A stretch of DNA of 64,000 bases, taken from positions 2,374,665-2,438,664 of the forward strand of contig NZ_KZ454944.1 of NCBI RefSeq assembly GCF_002797415.1. The letters are read 5' to 3'. The stretch is from Bacillus alkalisoli. Its GTDB lineage: Bacteria; Bacillota; Bacilli; Bacillales; Bacillaceae_I. The notes under the pieces were generated by a model. The model was not told the DNA's origin. It was given only the letters and a program-made list of their open reading frames with translations, and searched no databases. Positions 58,979-64,000 of the stretch are shown here, one piece after another. The position numbers and the translations under genes were made by a program. Each line of letters starts with the position of its first letter. Position 1 is the first letter of the stretch.

Positions 58979-59860
58979 TTATTCTATGTTTTGTACTTGT
59001 TCTTTCATTTTTTCTAGTAAAGCTTTCATTTCTACAACTTTTGAAGAAATAATGGCGTCGTTCCCTTTAGAACCAATAGTATTTATTTCTCTATTTAATT
59101 CTTGCACTAAGAAATCTAATTTCCTACCAACAGGTCCCTCAGCATTTAACGTTTCTTTCACTTGTTGAACATGACTATTTATTCTTGTCACTTCTTCGTT
59201 AATATCTGCTTTATCGGTAATTATAGCTACTTCTGTTAAAAGTCGTTGCTCTTCTATCGTATAATCATCACCGAGAAAATCTTTAAGCTTCTTTTCTAGT
59301 CTTTCACGATAAGATTGAATAACAATTGGTGCTTGATTTTTGATTTCTATTAGGCAATTTTCCATTTCATTTAATTGTGCCATTATATCTCTAGAAAGTT
59401 GTAACCCTTCTTGTTCTCTCATGGAGACTAGTTCATAAGTTGCTTTATGTACCATATCTAACAGCTGTTTTTCTATTTGTTCGTCCATCTTTTCCACTTC
59501 TTTAGCTTGAAACACACCTTCTATTTGTAACAAGTCCGATATTTCAATAGAATTGTTCAACCCATATTTTGACTGAACGTTGTGCAACGTTTGAAAGTAT
59601 TTATCTAGTAAGTCCCAATCAACCTCAAGGTCTTTACCTGTAATATGTTGTCCTTCTAACGTAATATAAACTTCTAATCTTCCTCTATGTACATCATTAT
59701 AAATTACTTTTTTTATTTTTTCTTCCATTGAAAGTAATTGTTTAGGCATCTTTAAACTAACTTCACAGAAACGCGAGTTTACTGACTTCATTTCTACTGA
59801 CACAAAGTATTCATCTTTGCGGTGTACAGCCCTACCATATCCAGTCATACTTTTCACCAT
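58979..59860 (-). CDS. yloC: YicC/YloC family endoribonuclease
   Basis: The 293-residue protein begins MVKSMTGYGRA and has the N-terminal family block MKSVNSRFCEVSLKMPKQL and the C-terminal GRKLDFLVQELNREINTIGSKGND. Members have recently been described as RNA-degrading enzymes. I use ATG 59860, matching homologues, with GGATGTGAG upstream; 9 more residues are open but start without a binding site. Confidence 0.9.
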   Translation of the reverse strand: MVKSMTGYGRAVHRKDEYFVSVEMKSVNSRFCEVSLKMPKQLLSMEEKIKKVIYNDVHRGRLEVYITLEGQHITGKDLEVDWDLLDKYFQTLHNVQSKYGLNNSIEISDLLQIEGVFQAKEVEKMDEQIEKQLLDMVHKATYELVSMREQEGLQLSRDIMAQLNEMENCLIEIKNQAPIVIQSYRERLEKKLKDFLGDDYTIEEQRLLTEVAIITDKADINEEVTRINSHVQQVKETLNAEGPVGRKLDFLVQELNREINTIGSKGNDAIISSKVVEMKALLEKMKEQVQNIE

Positions 59861-59947
59861 AGACTCACATCCGTTTCCAACGATCATTCTACTTTAAAAG
59901 CAACCCTAATAATAGCATTGTTTTCCTTTTTTTAAAAGCAAAAAAGA

Positions 59948-59977
59948 AAAGGCACTAGAGTCCACTCTACTACCTTT
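59948..59977 (-). terminator. Intrinsic terminator after the P-type ATPase
   Basis: A 13-position stem between AAAGG..TAGAG and CTCTA..CCTTT with a four-base loop and one mismatch, then TTCTTTTTT on the minus strand, 22 nt past the ATPase stop. Confidence 0.8.
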
Positions 59978-59998
59978 TCTTATTATAACACAACCTGT

Positions 59999-62683
59999 TT
60001 AGTTCATCTTATTTTTCTTCGTGAAAAGTGCACCCACTAACAAGAAAGTTGGAATAGATGCCATCCCCATAATTAATAACCATTCTTTCGGATCAATAGA
60101 TACTGTATGGAATATAGACTGCAACGGCGGGAAGTAAATAACAATTAACATTAAGATAATTGAAGAGATTACTGCCCAAACTAAATATATATTTTGGAAT
60201 GGATTACGATGGAAAATCGACTTTTCACTTCGGCAATCAAAAACATGGATAAGTTGAGCCATAACGAGTGTTGCAAAAGCTACAGTCTGTGCGTACGGTA
60301 AATTATCCGGATTTTGGCTGTAAGAAATCATAAAGGCAAATAATGTAACTAACCCTATTAAAAAGCCTCGACTGAGAACTTTCCACCATAAACCTCTAGC
60401 GAAAACCCCCTCTTTTGGGTTTCTAGGTTTTCGTTTCATTACATCGTCTTCCGGTTGGTCTAACCCTAGTGCCATCGCTGGAAGTCCATCCGTTACTAAA
60501 TTCACCCATAAAATCTGAATAGGGACTAATGGTAAAGGAAGTGCTAACAACATAGCAAATAACATAACTAAAATTTCCCCAACATTAGAAGCTAATAAAT
60601 ATCGGATAAACTTTCTAATATTTTCGTAAATATTTCTGCCTTCTTTTATAGCAGATTTAATTGTAGCAAAGTTATCATCTAAAAGAACTAACGAAGATGC
60701 TTCTTTCGCTACATCCGTACCTGTAATACCCATTGCAATTCCAATATCGGATGCTTTTATTGCAGGAGCATCATTAACTCCATCACCTGTCATTGCTACA
60801 ATATGACCTTTTTTCTGAAGAGCCTTCACAATTTTCAATTTATGTTGAGGAGATACCCTCGCATAAACATACACATCATCTACCACTTCTTCTAGTTCTT
60901 CTTGTGTCATTTGTGTTAACGATTTTCCATCTAACACTTTCCCACCTATCGGTAAAATACCAAGTTGGGTAGCAATTGCCTTCGCTGTAACAAGGTGGTC
61001 TCCTGTAATCATAACCGTCTTAATACCAGCTTCTTTACACTCCTTAACTGCATCAAATACTTCAGGGCGAGGTGGATCAATCATTCCTTGTATTCCAATG
61101 AATGTTAAATTTCTTTCTATTTCCAACTCTGAAATATTTTCATTGTATTGTTGTAAAGGTTTGAAAGCGATGGCGATATTTCTTAATGCATCAGACGCTA
61201 AATTATATACAGCATCTTTTACTAGTTGTTCATATTTTCCTGATAAAAATGTTTTTCTTCCTTCCCATAAAATAGATTCACTAATATTTGCGACAACGTC
61301 AGGAGCACCTTTAGTTATCGCAAACAATTTCCCCTCTTTATCTTTAACGATTACACTCATCATTTTTCTGTCAGAATCAAAAGGAAACTCTTTTATGATC
61401 TCAAATTGGTCGGCAATAACTCGTCTCGTGATTCCTGCTTTCATTGCAGCAACGACTAGAGCTCCTTCCGTCGGATCTCCATCTAGAACGTATTGATTAT
61501 TTCTTTCTACGATATTAGCATTATTACAAAGTATACCGAACGTTAACAGTTGCTGTAATTCTTTCTCTTTCTTCACATCAACCGTATCATCTTTTATCCA
61601 AAAAGATCCTTCTGGATTATAACCGATTCCTGATACAGTCCATGCTTTTCCACCAGACCAAATGTTAGTGACACTCATTTTATTTTGCGTTAGTGTTCCA
61701 GTCTTATCAGAACAGATTACAGAGGCGCATCCTAATGTCTCCACTGCTGGTAACTTTCGAACGATGGATTTTTGTTTTATCATTCTCGTAACACCTAAAG
61801 ATAGTGCAACAGTTACAATTGCAGGTAAACCTTCTGGAATAGCAGCTACCGCCAATGAAACACCAGCTAAAAACATTTCATATAAATCTTGACCTTGAAT
61901 AACCCCTACAACAACAACTAATAACGTTAAAAGCAATGCAACCGTTATTAAAATTTTCCCTAATTGCTCTAATCTTCTTTGTAATGGCGTTATCATCGTT
62001 TCAGCTGATTGAATTAGGTCAGCAATTTGGCCCATTGCCGTATGCATACCTGTTGCAACGACCATACCTACCCCACTACCACGAGTAACAAGCGTACCCA
62101 TAAAGGCCATATTTTCTTGATCGCCTATGGATACATCTTCCCCACTTATAGCATTTTCTTTTTTGACTACAGGTAAAGATTCTCCAGTTAGGGCACTTTC
62201 TTCAATCTCCAGGGAGCTTGATTGAATAATTCGAATATCAGCACCTATTCTGTCTCCACTTGTAAACTTTACAATATCACCAACTACAATCTCTTTTGAA
62301 GGTACTTTTCTCCATTCACTTTCTCTGAGCACTATTACTTGTGGCGCAGAAAGTTCTTTTAATGCTTGGAGTGATTTTTCCGCTTTTCGTTCTTGAAAAA
62401 AACCTAAAAACCCATTAATTAAAACAATCGCCATAATAGCAATGGCATCTATGTACTCACCAAGAAGTCCAGATATCAATGTTGCTGCTAATAAAACAAC
62501 AACCATGAAATCTTTAAACTGCTCTAAAAATAAAAAAAACGCATTTTGTTTTTCTGCTTCTTGAAGCTCGTTCGGTCCATATTGCTTTAGTCTCGATTTT
62601 GCTTCTTTTTCACTCAATCCACCCTTGACATTGGAGCTCATTCTTTCTTCTACTTCATCTACCTTTAACTCATACCACTTCAT
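59999..62683 (-). CDS. Calcium-transporting P-type ATPase (YloB-like)
   Basis: The 894-residue membrane pump has the P2A layout: an N-terminal cation-ATPase domain, two helix pairs, the actuator TGES loop in SALTGESLPV, PEGLP in helix 4 (a Ca2+-site motif), the phosphorylated Asp in SDKTGTLTQNK (about residue 326), KGAPD, MITGDHLVTAKAIA and TGDGVNDAPAIKASDIG, and six C-terminal helices. The Ca2+ assignment rests on SERCA-like similarity. The start is ATG 62683 with GGTGGGGGA upstream. It is divergent from rqcH as in B. subtilis yloB-yloA. Confidence 0.93.
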   Translation of the reverse strand: MKWYELKVDEVEERMSSNVKGGLSEKEAKSRLKQYGPNELQEAEKQNAFFLFLEQFKDFMVVVLLAATLISGLLGEYIDAIAIMAIVLINGFLGFFQERKAEKSLQALKELSAPQVIVLRESEWRKVPSKEIVVGDIVKFTSGDRIGADIRIIQSSSLEIEESALTGESLPVVKKENAISGEDVSIGDQENMAFMGTLVTRGSGVGMVVATGMHTAMGQIADLIQSAETMITPLQRRLEQLGKILITVALLLTLLVVVVGVIQGQDLYEMFLAGVSLAVAAIPEGLPAIVTVALSLGVTRMIKQKSIVRKLPAVETLGCASVICSDKTGTLTQNKMSVTNIWSGGKAWTVSGIGYNPEGSFWIKDDTVDVKKEKELQQLLTFGILCNNANIVERNNQYVLDGDPTEGALVVAAMKAGITRRVIADQFEIIKEFPFDSDRKMMSVIVKDKEGKLFAITKGAPDVVANISESILWEGRKTFLSGKYEQLVKDAVYNLASDALRNIAIAFKPLQQYNENISELEIERNLTFIGIQGMIDPPRPEVFDAVKECKEAGIKTVMITGDHLVTAKAIATQLGILPIGGKVLDGKSLTQMTQEELEEVVDDVYVYARVSPQHKLKIVKALQKKGHIVAMTGDGVNDAPAIKASDIGIAMGITGTDVAKEASSLVLLDDNFATIKSAIKEGRNIYENIRKFIRYLLASNVGEILVMLFAMLLALPLPLVPIQILWVNLVTDGLPAMALGLDQPEDDVMKRKPRNPKEGVFARGLWWKVLSRGFLIGLVTLFAFMISYSQNPDNLPYAQTVAFATLVMAQLIHVFDCRSEKSIFHRNPFQNIYLVWAVISSIILMLIVIYFPPLQSIFHTVSIDPKEWLLIMGMASIPTFLLVGALFTKKNKMN

Positions 62684-62722
62684 ATTCTCCCCCACCTCAC
62701 AAAATCCACCTACCAAAGCTTA

Positions 62723-62751
62723 TTCAGACTCGTCCAAAAAAATGATATAAT
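62723..62751 (+). promoter_or_regulatory. Promoter of rqcH
   Basis: TTCAGA (62723-62728) and TATAAT (62746-62751) are 17 nt apart, with a TG extended -10 (TGATATAAT). It lies about 85 nt upstream of the rqcH start codon. Confidence 0.65.
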
Positions 62752-62838
62752 ATTAAAAAGTAGAGGCGGCTCGTTCTGCCACGACAATCACAATACATAA
62801 ATATTTACTTACCGTACAATGAGAGAGGAAGTTTATCT

Positions 62839-64000
62839 ATGTCCTTTGATGGAATTTTTACAAATAGAATGACAAAAGAGTTACAAGAAAAGCTAGAAAC
62901 CGGAAGAGTAGCGAAAGTATATCAACCTTATAAAAATGAGTTACTTCTTACAATTCGGGCAAACGGAAAAAATCAAAAATTATTAATCTCCGCCCATCCA
63001 AGCTATGCAAGACTGCACATAACAGAAGAAGCATACGAAAATCCTAGTGAACCACCAATGTTTTGCATGCTTTTGAGAAAACATCTAGAAGGAAGTATTA
63101 TAACTTCTATTAAACAAATAGGAATGGATCGAATTATTGTGTTGGAATTTAAAACAAGAAATGAAATAGGCGATATTTCCTATAAACAATTATTCGTGGA
63201 AATTATGGGGAGACATTCTAACATTATCTTCGTTGATAAAGAACGTAACATGATTCTAGAGAGTATTAAACATGTGCCGATGGCAGTTAATCGTTATCGA
63301 AGCATCACCCCAGGACAAACATATACACTACCTCCAGAGCAAGAAAAGTTACATCCTTTTGAAGCGACGGAAGAATTAGTGCAACAGAGACTGGATTTTT
63401 TCGGAGGTAAATTAGACAAACAACTTGTTAGTCAGTTTGCTGGTATTTCGCCATTACTCGCAAAAGAAGCAGTTCATAGAGCAGGTATTGCCAATCGAGA
63501 TTCCTTACCGAAAAGTTTTATCTCGTTAATGAGCTCCATCAACAATGGGGAAATATCACCTCAAATTATTACAAAAGATGATAAAGAAACATTTTACTTA
63601 ATAGATTTAAAGCATTTAAAAGGAGAAACAAAATTATTTTCTTCATTAAGTGAGTTGTTAGACAGATTTTATTTTGGTAAAGCCTCCAGAGACAGAGTTA
63701 AACAACAAGCAAATGACCTTGAACGATATGTTCAAAATGAAATACAAAAAAACAAGAAAAAAATTAATAAGCTTGAACAAACTTTAGAGGATGCAAAAAA
63801 AGCAGATAAATACCAACGACAAGGTGAATTACTTACTGCGAATCTACATAATGTAAAACGTGGAGATAAACAAGTTGAAGTAGTTAATTATTATGATGAG
63901 AATGGAACTACTGTTACGATTGAGCTGTCTCCATGGTTGACTCCTTCTGAAAATGCACAAAAACTTTATCAAAAATACCAAAAGGCAAAAAACTCTCTTT
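62839..64000 (+). CDS. rqcH: Ribosome quality control factor RqcH (NFACT/FbpA family, YloA), partial
   Basis: The gene runs off the window after about 387 residues. RqcH binds stalled 50S subunits with peptidyl-tRNA and adds C-terminal Ala tails. The N-terminal NFACT-N domain begins [19 protein letters not shown] and has [24 protein letters not shown] and [15 protein letters not shown] helix-hairpin-helix region and a coiled coil (about 290-340: [19 protein letters not shown]) follow. The NFACT-R domain lies beyond the edge. GAGAGAGGAAG precedes the ATG. Confidence 0.94.
   Translation, partial: MSFDGIFTNRMTKELQEKLETGRVAKVYQPYKNELLLTIRANGKNQKLLISAHPSYARLHITEEAYENPSEPPMFCMLLRKHLEGSIITSIKQIGMDRIIVLEFKTRNEIGDISYKQLFVEIMGRHSNIIFVDKERNMILESIKHVPMAVNRYRSITPGQTYTLPPEQEKLHPFEATEELVQQRLDFFGGKLDKQLVSQFAGISPLLAKEAVHRAGIANRDSLPKSFISLMSSINNGEISPQIITKDDKETFYLIDLKHLKGETKLFSSLSELLDRFYFGKASRDRVKQQANDLERYVQNEIQKNKKKINKLEQTLEDAKKADKYQRQGELLTANLHNVKRGDKQVEVVNYYDENGTTVTIELSPWLTPSENAQKLYQKYQKAKNSL

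Overview
The window is a stretch of a low-GC, endospore-forming, flagellated Bacillaceae chromosome (Bacillus sensu lato). The evidence is gene order that follows the Bacillus subtilis block from rqcH (yloA) to fliK almost gene for gene, a 26-codon spoVM, FapR with a recognisable operator, CodY, PrkC/PrpC, RemA, SpxA-era AT-rich intergenic spacing and strong GGAGG ribosome binding sites. Nearly everything is on the minus strand; only rpmB and rqcH read on the plus strand. Read in the direction of transcription, the window runs from high to low coordinates.

High-coordinate end (64000-44800): rqcH (partial, plus strand) is divergent from a Ca2+-type P-ATPase. Then come yicC/yloC, remA, gmk and rpoZ, closed by a terminator. 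The next unit is a long housekeeping operon: coaBC, priA, def, fmt, rsmB, rlmN, prpC, prkC, rsgA, rpe, closed by another terminator. thiN and the tiny sporulation gene spoVM follow, converging on plus-strand rpmB.

Middle (44000-26400): asp23-like yloU and fakA; sdaAB, sdaAA and recG; the FapR regulon operon fapR-plsX-fabD-fabG-acpP with its operator; rnc, smc and ftsY; then ylxM, ffh, rpsP and khpA behind a clear sigma-A promoter.

Low-coordinate end (25400-1): rimM-trmD-rplS; lepB-rbgA; rnhB with the flagellar-export-like pair ylqG/ylqH; sucCD; dprA; topA, trmFO, xerC, hslV, hslU and codY; then the start of the fla/che operon (flgB, flgC, fliE, fliF, fliG, fliH, fliI, fliJ, ylxF, partial fliK).

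The genes themselves are conservative. The least explained material is intergenic. Six related palindromic elements (here called A to F, about 80-340 bp) sit at transcription-unit boundaries. They share a TTCGCTTTCCGCGGGC-like left box and a GAGGAGTCTC-like right box, enclosed by long inverted arms. Arm sequence differs between copies, but the two arms of each copy largely match each other, so the pairing is conserved and the sequence is not. Two of them lie where B. subtilis has ylqD and ylqB, which I do not see here. Other points worth checking are an autonomous FliK-like/FlhB-C-like gene pair outside the flagellar operon, an HslV whose N-terminus lacks a residue-2 Ser/Thr nucleophile, and a recG terminator folded into the fapR promoter.
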